Assembly: GCF_018448925.1 (NCBI RefSeq)
Contig: NZ_RCWE01000004.1
Span: 124,001 to 188,000, forward strand
Direction of reading: 5' to 3'
DNA: 64,000 nucleotides
Origin: Photorhabdus akhurstii
GTDB lineage: Bacteria; Pseudomonadota; Gammaproteobacteria; Enterobacterales; Enterobacteriaceae
The position numbers and the translations under genes were made by a program. Position 1 is the stretch's first letter. Each line of letters begins with the position of its first letter. Below, piece by piece: positions 36,757-47,316 of the stretch. The notes under the pieces were generated by a model that worked only from the letters and a program-made list of their open reading frames with translations, was not told the origin of the DNA and made no database searches.

Positions 36757-38129
36757 AGATTCAGATTTGCAGATCGTCTTTTCCGTTCTTTCTTGATTTT
36801 CAATACCTCACTCTCAATCCAGCCATCTTGTAAACGGGTATTCAGGACATCACCAACACGTACCTGTTTGGTTTGTTTTAGTAATTTTCCATCCGATGTT
36901 TGACTAATGTTATAACCACGAGCCAGTGTTGCCAAAGGGCTAACCGCTTCCATTCGTGAACAGGAAATGGCAAATTTTTCTCTGGAACGACTAATTTGCC
37001 TCTCAATCGCTTGTCTTAACCGAAAATCTTGTTGTTGAATCTGTTGGCTATACTGGTGGATCTGCGGACTAGGTTCAGCGTACCAGAGCCGTTGCTGTAA
37101 TTTCTCATAAGTCAGGCTGCTTTGCTTTAAGTACCGTTGCAAACTGTCAGTGAGTCGCTGGCGTAAACTGATCAGTAAGTTTTGCTGACGCGCTAGTCGT
37201 AAATGAGGATGTTGCTGTTGTAAACGATGAGATACCAGACTGAAAACACGCTGTTTCTGGGCAAAGAAGTAGTCCATTGCCATTTCCAGCCGTTGTTGCT
37301 GCGACTGAATGTGACGTAACAATTCGAGCTGATTACGGCTGACTAATTCAGCCGCCGCTGAGGGTGTCGGGGCGCGTAAATCTGCTACAAAGTCAGCAAT
37401 GGTAACATCTGTTTCATGACCGACCGCACTGACTATCGGAATATCACTGTGAAAAATGGCTCTGGCGACGTGTTCGTCGTTGAAACTCCATAAGTCTTCT
37501 AAAGAGCCGCCTCCGCGTCCGACAATCAGTACATCACATTCCTGCCGTTCATTGGCTAATTCAATAGCTCGGATAATCTGTAACGGTGCTTCTGTTCCCT
37601 GAACCGCTGTCGGATAAATGATGATGGGCAGTGATGGATCACGGCGCTTTAAAATATTCAAAATATCATGCAGGGCGGCGCCACTGGTTGAAGTAATTAC
37701 ACCAAGCTGTTGAGCCGGGGATGGCAATGGTTTTTTATGGCTTTGGTCAAATAACCCTTCTGTACTGAGTTTTTGTTTCAATAGTTCAAACTGTTGCTGT
37801 AACAGACCATCACCGGCGGGTTGCATACTTTCAACAATAAGCTGATAGTCCCCTCTTGGCTCATAAAGCGTAATTGCCGCACGAACCAAAACTTGCTGAC
37901 CATTTTGCGGCCTGAATGTTACCCGTTGATTGCTATTGCGAAACATCGCCGCTCGCACTTGGGCACGTTCATCTTTTAGCGTGAAATACCAGTGCCCGGA
38001 GGAGGGCTGAGAAAAATTGGATATTTCAGCGCTTAGCCAAATTCTGCCCATTTCCATTTCAAGCAGTTGCCGAACCGTCTGATTGAGACGGCTGACAGAA
38101 AAAATTCCAGTATTAAAAAGTAGTGACAT
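36750..38129 (-). CDS. xseA: Exodeoxyribonuclease VII large subunit
   Basis: 459 residues. The OB-fold ([35 protein letters not shown]) comes first, then the catalytic domain with [32 protein letters not shown] and [28 protein letters not shown], then a long coiled-coil rich in Gln and Arg, and the C-terminal ATLARGYNI. It works with XseB to degrade single-stranded DNA. ATG 38129 aligns with E. coli XseA; the longer frame begins with a TTG. It is divergent from guaB, as in E. coli. Confidence 0.95.
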   Translation of the reverse strand: MSLLFNTGIFSVSRLNQTVRQLLEMEMGRIWLSAEISNFSQPSSGHWYFTLKDERAQVRAAMFRNSNQRVTFRPQNGQQVLVRAAITLYEPRGDYQLIVESMQPAGDGLLQQQFELLKQKLSTEGLFDQSHKKPLPSPAQQLGVITSTSGAALHDILNILKRRDPSLPIIIYPTAVQGTEAPLQIIRAIELANERQECDVLIVGRGGGSLEDLWSFNDEHVARAIFHSDIPIVSAVGHETDVTIADFVADLRAPTPSAAAELVSRNQLELLRHIQSQQQRLEMAMDYFFAQKQRVFSLVSHRLQQQHPHLRLARQQNLLISLRQRLTDSLQRYLKQSSLTYEKLQQRLWYAEPSPQIHQYSQQIQQQDFRLRQAIERQISRSREKFAISCSRMEAVSPLATLARGYNISQTSDGKLLKQTKQVRVGDVLNTRLQDGWIESEVLKIKKERKRRSANLNLK

Positions 38130-38301
38130 GTGAGAAAGATCAAATTTCAAAACAATAACTTAATGTGCTGATACTAACCTGCATCATGAAGTAAGCAAGA
38201 AATTTTTTAATAAAATGCTGGAGGCAACCGATTACGTTCTGTATAATGCCGCGGCAATATTTTATCCCTTAAATTTTCAGCAGCTTGGTGAGATATTGCT
38301 T

Positions 38302-39768
38302 ATGTTACGAATTAAAAAAGAAGCTTTAACCTTTGATGATGTTCTGTTAGTTCCTGCTCACTCTACTGTTCTACCTAACACTGCTGACCTGTCTACTCAA
38401 CTGACCTCCACCATTTGTCTAAAAGTTCCAATGTTGTCTGCCGCTATGGATACTGTCACTGAATCCGGTTTGGCTATCGCATTGGCTCAAGAAGGTGGCA
38501 TGGGTTTCATCCATAAAAATATGTCTATTGAGCGTCAGGCAGAAGAAGTTAGCCGAGTCAAAAAACATGAGAGTGGTGTTGTGACAGATCCAGTCACTGT
38601 GGCACCTGAAACAACGCTGCGTGAAGTTAAAGAATTGACAGAACGTAATGGTTTTGCGGGTTATCCGGTTGTCACTGGAGGAAATGAGTTGGTTGGTATT
38701 ATTACTGGCCGTGATGTCCGTTTCGTTACCGATTTGGATCAGCCTGTTACTGCGGTAATGACGCCTAAAGAGCGTCTGGTGACAGTAAAAGAAGCTGAAG
38801 CCCGTGAAGTTGTGTTGCAGAAAATGCATGAAAAACGTGTTGAGAAAGCGTTGGTAGTTGATGAGGATTTTCATCTACTCGGCATGATCACAGTTAAAGA
38901 TTTTCAGAAAGCAGAACGTAAGCCTAACGCCTGTAAGGATGAACGTGGTCGTTTACGTGTTGGTGCCGCGGTTGGCGCCGGCGCTGGCAATGAAGCGCGT
39001 ATTGATGCATTGGTTGCCGCTGGTGTTGATGTTCTGCTTATTGATTCCTCGCATGGTCATTCAGAAGGGGTACTGCAACGTATCCGTGAAACTCGTGCTA
39101 AGTACCCAAATCTACAAATTATTGGTGGTAACGTGGCGACTGGGGAAGGTGCAAAAGCGCTGGTAGCGGCAGGCGTCAATGCGGTTAAAGTCGGTATTGG
39201 TCCCGGTTCTATCTGTACTACCCGTATTGTTACCGGTGTAGGAGTGCCGCAAATTACGGCTATCTCTGATGCCGTTGAAGCGTTGGAAGGCACTGGTATT
39301 CCAGTTATTGCTGATGGCGGCATTCGTTTCTCTGGCGATATTGCCAAAGCTATCGCTGCGGGAGCGTCGTGCGTTATGGTGGGTTCTATGTTGGCAGGGA
39401 CAGAAGAATCACCAGGAGAAATTGAGCTGTACCAAGGACGTTCATTTAAATCTTACCGTGGCATGGGATCATTAGGGGCGATGTCCAAAGGCTCTTCTGA
39501 TCGATATTTCCAAACTGATAATGCCGCAGACAAGCTGGTACCGGAAGGTATTGAAGGTCGTGTTGCCTACAAAGGCTTGCTGAAAAACATTGTCCATCAG
39601 CAAATGGGAGGCTTGCGCTCCTGCATGGGTCTGACTGGCTGTGCAACTATTGATGAATTGAGAACCAAAGCAGAATTTGTTCGCATTAGTGGTGCTGGCA
39701 TTCAGGAAAGCCACGTTCACGATGTCACCATTATCAAAGAGTCTCCAAACTACCGGTTAGGTTTGTAA
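38302..39768 (+). CDS. guaB: Inosine-5'-monophosphate dehydrogenase
   Basis: 488 residues, identical in length to E. coli GuaB and starting [21 protein letters not shown]. Two CBS domains occupy about 93-205. The catalytic Cys is in GPGSICTTR (about 301-309) and the flap Arg-Tyr in KGLLKN. It oxidises IMP to XMP with NAD, the first step to GMP. GGTGAG lies upstream of the ATG. guaA follows after 73 bp, in one operon. The promoter lies in 38130-38301, which is shared with xseA. Confidence 0.97.
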   Translation: MLRIKKEALTFDDVLLVPAHSTVLPNTADLSTQLTSTICLKVPMLSAAMDTVTESGLAIALAQEGGMGFIHKNMSIERQAEEVSRVKKHESGVVTDPVTVAPETTLREVKELTERNGFAGYPVVTGGNELVGIITGRDVRFVTDLDQPVTAVMTPKERLVTVKEAEAREVVLQKMHEKRVEKALVVDEDFHLLGMITVKDFQKAERKPNACKDERGRLRVGAAVGAGAGNEARIDALVAAGVDVLLIDSSHGHSEGVLQRIRETRAKYPNLQIIGGNVATGEGAKALVAAGVNAVKVGIGPGSICTTRIVTGVGVPQITAISDAVEALEGTGIPVIADGGIRFSGDIAKAIAAGASCVMVGSMLAGTEESPGEIELYQGRSFKSYRGMGSLGAMSKGSSDRYFQTDNAADKLVPEGIEGRVAYKGLLKNIVHQQMGGLRSCMGLTGCATIDELRTKAEFVRISGAGIQESHVHDVTIIKESPNYRLGL

Positions 39769-39841
39769 TCCATATTTATTGTGGCCCGTATAAGGGCCGC
39801 TTATCTTTATTTGTTACTTGTTTTTTTGGAATTCACCGCAC

Positions 39842-41419
39842 ATGACAACTAATATCCATCAGCACCGCATTCTTATCCTTGATTTTGGTTCGCAATACAC
39901 TCAATTGATTGCTCGCCGTATCCGTGAAATCGGGGTTTATTGTGAACTTTGGGCATGGGATGTCACTGAAGAGCAAATCCGCGAATTCAACCCAAGCGGT
40001 ATTATTCTTTCCGGTGGTCCGGAAAGTACTACAGCACAAGGAAGTCCCCGGGCTCCTGAATATATTTTTAACGCGGGCGTTCCGGTTCTGGGCGTTTGCT
40101 ATGGCATGCAAACGATGTCAGTACAATTCGGTGGTAAGGTAGAGGATTCTACTGAACGTGAATTTGGTTATGCTCAAGTTGAGATTAAAGCGGAAAGCGC
40201 ATTATTCCGTGGAATTCAAGATTCATCAAATGAGCAAGGTAAACCATTATTGGATGTATGGATGAGTCACGGAGATAAAGTTACTGCAATTCCTAAAGAC
40301 TTTATCATCATCGCCAGCACTGATACCTGTCCATTTGCCATCATAGCGAATGAAGAAAAACGTTTTTATGGCGTACAATTCCACCCGGAAGTCACCCATA
40401 CCCATCAGGGGCAGCGTATATTGGAGCGTTTTGTACTGGATATATGCCAATGTGAAGCGTTGTGGACACCTGCTTCTATTATCGAAGATACCGTTGTACG
40501 CCTGCGTGAACAGGTTGGTGAAGATCACGTTATTCTGGGGCTGTCCGGTGGTGTTGATTCATCTGTCACTGCATTGTTACTGCATCGTGCAATTGGTGAT
40601 CGCCTGACCTGTGTATTTGTTGATAACGGCTTACTGCGTCTGAATGAAGCTGATCAGGTGATGGAAATGTTTGCCGGCAAATTTGGGCTGAATATTGTTC
40701 ATGTCCCAGCAGAAGATCGCTTCCTTGCTGCACTGGCCGGTATCCATGATCCGGAAGAGAAACGTAAAACGATTGGTCGTGTATTTATTGAAGTCTTTGA
40801 TGAAGAGGCAAGTAAACAGACTCAGGTCAAATGGCTGGCGCAAGGTACTATTTATCCAGACGTCATCGAATCAGCGGCATCTGCGACAGGCAAAGCACAC
40901 GTTATCAAATCTCATCATAACGTAGGTGGTTTGCCGGAAGAGATGAAATTGGGTCTGGTGGAACCGCTGAAAGAGCTGTTTAAAGATGAAGTACGCAAGA
41001 TTGGTTTGGAATTGGGATTGCCTTATGACATGTTGAACCGTCATCCATTCCCTGGCCCAGGTTTGGGTGTTCGTGTATTGGGTGAAGTGAAGAAAGAGTA
41101 CTGCGATCTGCTACGTCTGGCTGATGCTATTTTCATCGAAGAGCTGCACAAAGCTGATTTGTACAACAAAGTCAGTCAGGCGTTTACCGTATTCTTGCCG
41201 GTTCGCTCCGTGGGCGTAATGGGGGATGGTCGTAAATATGACTGGGTTGTTTCGTTACGGGCAGTAGAAACGATTGATTTTATGACCGCACATTGGGCGC
41301 ATTTACCATACGATTTCCTAGGCCGGGTTTCTAACCGGATCATCAATGAAGTCAATGGAATATCAAGAGTTGTCTATGATGTCAGCGGTAAACCACCTGC
41401 GACTATTGAGTGGGAATAA
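39842..41419 (+). CDS. guaA: GMP synthase (glutamine-hydrolysing)
   Basis: 525 residues. The class I glutamine amidotransferase domain shows GVCYGMQ with the nucleophile Cys near 86 and FHPEVTHT. The ATP-pyrophosphatase domain has the PP loop GLSGGVDSS, and the C-terminal dimer domain ends KPPATIEWE. It converts XMP to GMP. A short hairpin (ggccc / gggcc, 39783-39797) lies between guaB and guaA without a proper T run, so read-through is expected. ATG 39842 aligns with the family; the longer frame is not supported. Confidence 0.97.
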   Translation: MTTNIHQHRILILDFGSQYTQLIARRIREIGVYCELWAWDVTEEQIREFNPSGIILSGGPESTTAQGSPRAPEYIFNAGVPVLGVCYGMQTMSVQFGGKVEDSTEREFGYAQVEIKAESALFRGIQDSSNEQGKPLLDVWMSHGDKVTAIPKDFIIIASTDTCPFAIIANEEKRFYGVQFHPEVTHTHQGQRILERFVLDICQCEALWTPASIIEDTVVRLREQVGEDHVILGLSGGVDSSVTALLLHRAIGDRLTCVFVDNGLLRLNEADQVMEMFAGKFGLNIVHVPAEDRFLAALAGIHDPEEKRKTIGRVFIEVFDEEASKQTQVKWLAQGTIYPDVIESAASATGKAHVIKSHHNVGGLPEEMKLGLVEPLKELFKDEVRKIGLELGLPYDMLNRHPFPGPGLGVRVLGEVKKEYCDLLRLADAIFIEELHKADLYNKVSQAFTVFLPVRSVGVMGDGRKYDWVVSLRAVETIDFMTAHWAHLPYDFLGRVSNRIINEVNGISRVVYDVSGKPPATIEWE

Positions 41420-41462
41420 GTCCTCAGAGTCTATAGACATCGGTTGAAGCCTAAATTAAAAG

Positions 41463-41496
41463 CACCAATAAAACTAAAGCGTTTTTTGGTGTTTTT
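41463..41496 (+). terminator. Terminator of the guaBA operon
   Basis: caccaa (41463-41468) and ttggtg (41486-41491), extended by an A-rich/T-rich pairing inside, followed by five T. It begins 43 bp after the guaA stop. Confidence 0.75.
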
Positions 41497-41520
41497 ATCT
41501 ATGATATGCACTGTGGATAT

Positions 41521-41781
41521 TCACTTTAGGTTATTGTTAAGACTTGGTTTTTTCAGCTTTATTTTGTCTAGAATCTGGATTGGGTTTAGTGACAACAAAT
41601 GGGCTATATGCACAAATTCCACGACATCCAGTCTCCTTTCACCATTTTCAACTTTGGCTATAAATGATTGAGGGCGGCCAAATGCTTGGGCCAGTTTTTC
41701 CTGTGTAATGCTTTTTTCCAAGCGTGTTTCGCGTAATAATCGGATAACATGCTGATATTCTTCTGAGTAAATCGAGCTCAT
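41521..41781 (-). CDS. XRE-family helix-turn-helix regulator
   Basis: 86 residues. A Cro/CI-type HTH is clear: VIRLLRETRLEKSITQEKLAQAFGRPQSFIAKVENGERRLDVVEFVHIA is the usual XRE order, including the VENGERR loop. It is a single-domain DNA-binding protein, probably a local repressor. The ATG at 41781 (MSSIYSEEYQ) is preferred to a 20-codon extension. No ribosome site is obvious. The neighbours are guaA (convergent) and an antidote gene (divergent). Confidence 0.85.
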   Translation of the reverse strand: MSSIYSEEYQHVIRLLRETRLEKSITQEKLAQAFGRPQSFIAKVENGERRLDVVEFVHIAHLLSLNPIQILDKIKLKKPSLNNNLK

Positions 41782-41971
41782 TTGTTTTGTCTTAATAAAA
41801 AATACTAAGATAGGATATCTCTTATTTGCAAAAATATCCAAAATAAGAAAAAAACTTCACCGGCTAAATATCAAGAAACTCAGGTTTGAAGTCTTTAGGG
41901 CGATAATAAAAGCATATAAGATAAAGACATTAAACTGGTTTTATAATTAGCTCACAGTTGGAAGGAAAAAC

Positions 41972-42265
41972 ATGGTGAATGAACAGTTTACTCGTTGGGA
42001 TTCAACAGAATACCTAAAAACTAAAGTTGACATGGCTATGTATTTGAATGCCTGTATTGAAGAAGCGGGTGATGATCCTGCCTTTATTGTGCGTGCATTA
42101 GGTACGATTGCGCGTGCGCGTGGTATGACTCAGGTGGCAAAAGATGCCGGTCTGTCTCGTGAGAGTTTATATCGAGCGTTATCTGGTGACGGAAACCCTG
42201 AGTTTGGCACTATTCTGAAAGTCGTTAAAGCATTAGGTCTAAAACTCCATGTGACAGAGGAATAA
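41972..42265 (+). CDS. Addiction-module antidote, HI1420/HigA-like
   Basis: 97 residues. Starting with RWDSTEYLKTKVDMAMYLNA and continuing IARARGMTQVAKDAGLSRESLYRALSGDGNPEFGTILKVVKALGLKL, it matches the HI1420-type antidote family with its C-terminal HTH. The toxin gene (HI1419/RelE-like) normally lies just upstream; the 130 bp before this ATG hold no recognisable toxin, so this is an orphan antidote. AAGGA precedes the ATG. The IS982-type element begins 20 bp after its stop. Confidence 0.85.
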   Translation: MVNEQFTRWDSTEYLKTKVDMAMYLNACIEEAGDDPAFIVRALGTIARARGMTQVAKDAGLSRESLYRALSGDGNPEFGTILKVVKALGLKLHVTEE

Positions 42266-42284
42266 TATTGATCATAGGTAAGTA

Positions 42285-43274
42285 ACCCGAATTCTGGATA
42301 AGAAATTGACGAGAAGCCTGTTCCAGGAGCAAAGTTTTGGTGCAGACCCAAAAACAGCTCCGAGGTGGAACAGGCTATGGACAACTTAGTTGAAATTTTC
42401 TGTGATGTCGATGATTTTTGCCGTTTTTTCATCCCTCAATGGGAACAATTTTGTCTCGATAGCGGGCATCTTTTACGCCGCCGACAAGGTCACATGTCTC
42501 CCAGTGAAATCATGACCATTTTGATCCTTTTTCATCGGTCGCATTACCGGGATTTTAAACATTTTTATTTAGAACATATTTGGAAATATCACCACAACTA
42601 TTTTCCCACCTTACTCAGCTATCCCCGTTTTGTCAGTGTGGCCCCTTCCGTTTTGGTACCACTATGCAGCTATCTGACGCAATTAAAAGGAAAACCCACA
42701 GGCATTGCTTTTATTGATTCCACCTGTTTGAGTGTCTGCCATAACATTCGCATTCCTCGACATAAGGTCTTTGCGGGGATAGCCAGGCGCGGAAAAAATT
42801 CAATGGGATGGTTTTACGGTTTCAAATTATACCTGGTTGTCAATCATCAGGGGGAAATTTTGGCGCTTAAAGTCACTGCCGGTAATGTCGATGATCGGGA
42901 ACCTGTTCGCGAGTTAACAGCAGAATTAACGGGTTCTCTGTACGGCGATAAAGGTTATCTCAGTCAGGAATTGGCTGACGACTTAGCTAAAGCGGGACTC
43001 ACTTTCATCACCCAAAAGCGCCGAAATATGAAAGCTCACCTGCAAGCTGAGTGGGATAAGATAATGTTATCAAAGCGTTTTATCATTGAAACGATTAATG
43101 GGCAATTAAAAACTATTTCTCAAATAGAGCATTCCCGCCACCGAAGTATAAAAGGCTTTCTGTTGTGCGTTTTAGGTGGATTGATTGCTTACTGCCTTAA
43201 ATTGAAGAAGCCATCACTGAAAGTTTTCTACTCAGAAGAAGATTTTTCAATGACGGCTTAAGCAGAATTCGGGT
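42285..43274 (+). mobile_element. IS982-family insertion sequence, 990 bp
   Basis: Bounded by inverted repeats starting ACCCGAATTCTG at the left (42285) and ending with the complement cagaattcgggt at the right (43274). The six bases taagta occur on both sides (42279-42284 and 43275-43280), a perfect target duplication. One full-length transposase gene fills it. The intact ends and duplication suggest a recent insertion, between the antidote gene and the SIR2 gene. Confidence 0.93.
42377..43261 (+). CDS. IS982-family transposase
   Basis: 294 residues, DDE type. Likely catalytic acids are in FIDSTCLSV, LYGDKGYLS and FIIETINGQLK; HSRHRSIKGFLL follows, as in IS982 transposases. The N-terminus MDNLVEIFCDVDDFC is typical of the family. 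GAGGTGG lies before ATG 42377; a GTG four codons upstream is an alternative. No frameshift or stop was found, so the enzyme should be functional. Confidence 0.93.
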   Translation: MDNLVEIFCDVDDFCRFFIPQWEQFCLDSGHLLRRRQGHMSPSEIMTILILFHRSHYRDFKHFYLEHIWKYHHNYFPTLLSYPRFVSVAPSVLVPLCSYLTQLKGKPTGIAFIDSTCLSVCHNIRIPRHKVFAGIARRGKNSMGWFYGFKLYLVVNHQGEILALKVTAGNVDDREPVRELTAELTGSLYGDKGYLSQELADDLAKAGLTFITQKRRNMKAHLQAEWDKIMLSKRFIIETINGQLKTISQIEHSRHRSIKGFLLCVLGGLIAYCLKLKKPSLKVFYSEEDFSMTA

Positions 43275-43280
43275 TAAGTA

Positions 43281-43440
43281 ATGAATGACCTGCTATTTGC
43301 CAGCTTGCTGTGGAGAAAGGGAAAATTGAAAGGAGTGAACTATACTGGTTACAGAGCAGGTTCACTCACTCCTTTAGGGATGTTGCAGTTAACGCCATAT
43401 GCAAAGCTACAGATTCGTAGAGACTGTTATTTGTATTAGT
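43281..43440. other. Short intergenic region with a stem-loop, IS to SIR2 gene
   Basis: Contains an imperfect inverted repeat around 43330-43377 (aaaggagtg with tcactccttt, separated by ~25 nt). It lies past the 3' end of the SIR2 gene and may end its transcript, though no T tract follows. Nothing else recognised. Confidence 0.35.
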
Positions 43441-46400
43441 CTAGCGATACTCCCACTTATATTTAAGCTCAATGAATTTGCTGTCAGAACCTAAGCTGGC
43501 ATCAGCTTTTTCCATTTTTTCAAGCCATTTCTCAAAATCATAAGGCCATTTTTTTACATCCTCAGGTAAAATTTTGGATAAGACCGCTATTGTTTCTTTT
43601 GGGAATTTTTTAACTATTGCTTCATTTTTAATATGATACATTAAGGATTCACCATTGTTCGTGCATGTTAAGAAAGGCAGAACAATATCTATTAACTCTG
43701 GAAACATAGTTTCTTGAGAAAATAAAAGACGGGCAATATTTTCTGTTGTTTTTGGTGATTTTATTGCTTTTTGATGAGGCCAAACATGGGTAAAAAATTG
43801 AATTATTAAAACTCGCCATTGTAAAAAATTTTTATTATCAGGTTCATCTTTTGAAGAAAGCCACCATAGCAACAATAGGATTTTATGGCGTAATTTCTCA
43901 TCACCATAAACAAGTGCATCTCTAAATTCAGAATCGGAAATAAATTGCTTTGATTTCTCATACAATTCACTAGCCCAACCGAATAATAAAAAATTTGCTA
44001 TTGAATTTGTTTGATGCTCAGAGTGAAATGACACGCTATTACGTAAAAAGCCTAGTAAAAATGGTTTCAAAGTATCATACAACTGAGAGCTTCTGGGGTA
44101 GGTTTCTCCCCAGAAATAGCCATTCCAGAATGCTTCCTTCTCGTCTGGCTCACCATTTTCAATAACATGTAACAAATTATTATTAGTCCACACTGGAATA
44201 TGGTGATGTAACCAAATTAGTTGTTTAGCTAAATAGACTAAGGCATATTTCCTAGAATCACCTGATAAAATATTCAAATGTTCAATATGAGAAAGCCATT
44301 GTTGAGATAATTTATCTTCTAAATGGAAGTTTTTTAGACGAGAGTCTTTAAACAATATATGTGCGATTGATGATATGGGAGAGTTTTCAGCTTCTGGAGT
44401 CCAATCGCGCCGTTCTCTTTTAATTTCGATGGTAGTAATAGGAATTGGCATTATCCCTATAATATCAATAAGATGCTTTAATAATGCATCATAGATATCA
44501 ATATCTATAGAAGCTAACTTTTCATTTATAGACGAAACCCAAGATAAAACAGGATCAATAATTGAAACTAAATCTTCGTTAGAAGAGGACATCATGTGTC
44601 TTGCAATAAAACAAATGAACTTTCTTTTATCATCTTTTCGCGATTCAGACGACAGGAATTTTCTCCATATTTCTTTGGGATACTCCTTTTTCTCTTTAGC
44701 CCAATATCTTAGTACGGAAAAAGCCCTTAATGGATATTGCTTTGATAATCCTTTAAAAGGGTCGTTCCTATCTAAAAAGATCCGTTCAACAGAATTAAAT
44801 TCTAAGACTTTAGGAATAATATCCCTTATAGGAATATCCAATAATTCATTACAGTTAGATTCAATACTTATATACCCACCTTTCGGTTCCATAGAAGTAA
44901 TGGCATTGTCTGCTAGCCCAATTTCCCATTCAGGATATATATTTTGAAGTTTTCTAACACGCTCTTTTATATCAATATAAAGATTACAGCCTTTACTCTT
45001 AAGCCAGAATATTCTATTTAGGATACTATTAGCTTGCCATTTATCTCCTAGATTACTATCTATCCATGCAGGAATGAGCCTACCTTTTAATAAACGCTCA
45101 ATAATTTCAATGCATTCATTCTCTCTTAATTCATCCCATCTATCTGCAAGTGTCAGCATCAGGTCTCTTTGATTATGTTCGTTCCAAAATTCATCATCGC
45201 TTAATGCATTGATAAGTGGGTAAAAATCGGAAGAGGGGACGATTTCAGGCTTACATGCAATCCATATACGAAGTTGTGAAAATATGGGGTTATTTCTGGG
45301 CCAACTCAAGAATTCGTTTCTTGCTTCATACAGGTCTAGTTGAATTAACCTTTCATACAAATGTACGTATCGCAATACGTATCCTGCCAGCCCGACATCT
45401 CTTATACTTAGACCTAGTTCTATACTGCTATCCTCTCTAATTGGTGATAACAAATGCACTGAGTGAGGTATCCTTTTCTCTGATTCTAACGAACAAGCGT
45501 ATTCAATATTTTTCCTCAGTTCTGGAATCACTTTAATTAGTAAAGAGTTTGGGATATTAATTGCGTCAAAATGGTGTTTCTCTATATACCGTACATCTAA
45601 TTCCAGAAATTCACGAAGCTCAGTTATCGTATTAATTGGAGGAAGAAGGCTATTTATTTTGCTAGATACAGCTAAATATGGGCGCATCAGTTTTACATAT
45701 TGACGGAACGTCACTTCATTCCAACCGTATGTTTTAATTTCGTGTGATAGACTATACCAGTGGCGATCAAAATCTTCATCTTTATATTCATATTGCCAAG
45801 ACTCAATTAGGTATTGCCAGATTTTGCTAATTTCACTATCTACTTTATTCTCTTTGAGTTTCTGTAAAATATAATGTTGGATAGTTGGTTCAAGATAATT
45901 TTGTTTCGTTGCCCACCATATGGCTGCTGGTCGATGAGCTACTTTTGCAAGCCAGACACCAAGAAACCATTGTCTACTAGATAACTTTGAGTTTCCATAT
46001 TCAGATGTTGTTCTGAATGAAGCAAAATGTTTCTTGCTTAACTCTTTAATATCATCATGATGTGGTTGAAACGCATCCCATGCTTTTTTAGCTATTTCTC
46101 TATCTATAACTTCATTATTATTTTGATAAATATCAGGTGTTTTATCAAAGTCTAAACCGTATAAAGTGAAAGGTTCAGGGGAAGTGTTACATCTCAAAGG
46201 CCAGCGGCTAGAGTGTGTAGCAAGTCGTATACGAGAATCAAAAACACATAACCATTCTGCAGAAGGTGGATTATCGACAAGTGCAAACTTCTCCATACCT
46301 TTTGAAGTAGACACAATATGAGCAATTTGTCCACGTTCGTGGGGTAAGAGATTGGTTGGGCCACGTCGAGCCATCTCTATAGTTTCGCTATACCATTGCT

Positions 46401-47316
46401 CTACGTTCTGCGCTCTTTTCGCCCAAGCATCTAATGTCTTCCAAAGAGCGGTATGTTTATCTTCAGGACTATAAGCAATCGCTTGAACACCCTTATGTTC
46501 CCATAGTTTTCTTGCTTCTTCTATGGTTCCAGATTGAAATGCATATACATTTTTTGCTTTTATCAGGTTTTTATTAAGTCCTTCGAGCAAATATTGCATT
46601 GGGGGATCATTTGCAGAATAGCCAATAAATACAACTGTATATTTAGAAAAAATTTCTCGAATAAAGTTCGTGGCCCAACCATCAGAAAGATAGGCTCTTC
46701 CAAACTCTGAACCTGATAAAACAAAACCATTGCCTTCTGCACCAATGTAATCGGAGTTAGATCTTCCATGAAGATATACCAGTCCATCAATTAATTCATT
46801 TTTGGATAAAGCCGGTAAATTTGGAGGTAGAAAACACGGAATCTCTGTCAAGGAACACTCATTGAATAAGCGATCAAAGTTAGTTGTAATTAATTGCACT
46901 CGACCTTCGGGTGTAGTGGCAAGGTCTAACAATAATTTATGTGCAGATGTGTCAACTGTGTCCGATGGTTTCAGCACTTGAGCTACAGTTTTTTCAATTA
47001 AATTCGTTTCGAACTCTTGTTCTAATAAGCTGAATATCCGATCTGTTGAAATAAGAGTTGATGCATAAGAAGGTAATTCAACTTCATTTCCTTCCTTATC
47101 TTTTAACCCTTTATTCAGAAAATCATAAAGTTGACGTGCTTGGCTATCATTAGTCGTTCCGAGTAAATCAATAACTTTCTGTGCCAATTGAAAAAAACTA
47201 GGAAGTTTAGCTTTAGCAAGAGATACCCCTGCGCCACAAAAGAAAACCACGTGCCCTTGATCACGGGCAAGTAATAATTCATCAGGAATAAGTGGCCCAT
47301 CTTGAATAAACCGCAA
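43441..47316 (-). CDS. Large SIR2-domain protein, probable anti-phage defence (DSR-type)
   Basis: 1291 residues from a TTG start. The N-terminal ~290 residues are a SIR2 domain: NAD-binding FFCGAGVS (G28-A-G30), TTNFDRL with Asn 146, LHG with His 183, and FIGYSANDPP. The ~1000 remaining residues are helical, repeat-like and not recognised; large SIR2 proteins of this build, some with DUF4020, act as phage-triggered NAD-depleting defence proteins (DSR systems). The start is set by AAGGAG six bases before TTG 47316; a TTG seven codons earlier has no ribosome site. It lies alone beside an IS element between guaA and rlmA, a position with accessory content. AT-rich codon use supports recent gain. 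Confidence 0.8.
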   Translation of the reverse strand: MRFIQDGPLIPDELLLARDQGHVVFFCGAGVSLAKAKLPSFFQLAQKVIDLLGTTNDSQARQLYDFLNKGLKDKEGNEVELPSYASTLISTDRIFSLLEQEFETNLIEKTVAQVLKPSDTVDTSAHKLLLDLATTPEGRVQLITTNFDRLFNECSLTEIPCFLPPNLPALSKNELIDGLVYLHGRSNSDYIGAEGNGFVLSGSEFGRAYLSDGWATNFIREIFSKYTVVFIGYSANDPPMQYLLEGLNKNLIKAKNVYAFQSGTIEEARKLWEHKGVQAIAYSPEDKHTALWKTLDAWAKRAQNVEQWYSETIEMARRGPTNLLPHERGQIAHIVSTSKGMEKFALVDNPPSAEWLCVFDSRIRLATHSSRWPLRCNTSPEPFTLYGLDFDKTPDIYQNNNEVIDREIAKKAWDAFQPHHDDIKELSKKHFASFRTTSEYGNSKLSSRQWFLGVWLAKVAHRPAAIWWATKQNYLEPTIQHYILQKLKENKVDSEISKIWQYLIESWQYEYKDEDFDRHWYSLSHEIKTYGWNEVTFRQYVKLMRPYLAVSSKINSLLPPINTITELREFLELDVRYIEKHHFDAINIPNSLLIKVIPELRKNIEYACSLESEKRIPHSVHLLSPIREDSSIELGLSIRDVGLAGYVLRYVHLYERLIQLDLYEARNEFLSWPRNNPIFSQLRIWIACKPEIVPSSDFYPLINALSDDEFWNEHNQRDLMLTLADRWDELRENECIEIIERLLKGRLIPAWIDSNLGDKWQANSILNRIFWLKSKGCNLYIDIKERVRKLQNIYPEWEIGLADNAITSMEPKGGYISIESNCNELLDIPIRDIIPKVLEFNSVERIFLDRNDPFKGLSKQYPLRAFSVLRYWAKEKKEYPKEIWRKFLSSESRKDDKRKFICFIARHMMSSSNEDLVSIIDPVLSWVSSINEKLASIDIDIYDALLKHLIDIIGIMPIPITTIEIKRERRDWTPEAENSPISSIAHILFKDSRLKNFHLEDKLSQQWLSHIEHLNILSGDSRKYALVYLAKQLIWLHHHIPVWTNNNLLHVIENGEPDEKEAFWNGYFWGETYPRSSQLYDTLKPFLLGFLRNSVSFHSEHQTNSIANFLLFGWASELYEKSKQFISDSEFRDALVYGDEKLRHKILLLLWWLSSKDEPDNKNFLQWRVLIIQFFTHVWPHQKAIKSPKTTENIARLLFSQETMFPELIDIVLPFLTCTNNGESLMYHIKNEAIVKKFPKETIAVLSKILPEDVKKWPYDFEKWLEKMEKADASLGSDSKFIELKYKWEYR

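Noticed and set aside
41842-41971. Toxin remnant before the HI1420-type antidote
   Set aside because: A frame reading KLRFEVFRAIIKAYK was inspected but shows no convincing RelE/HigB pattern.
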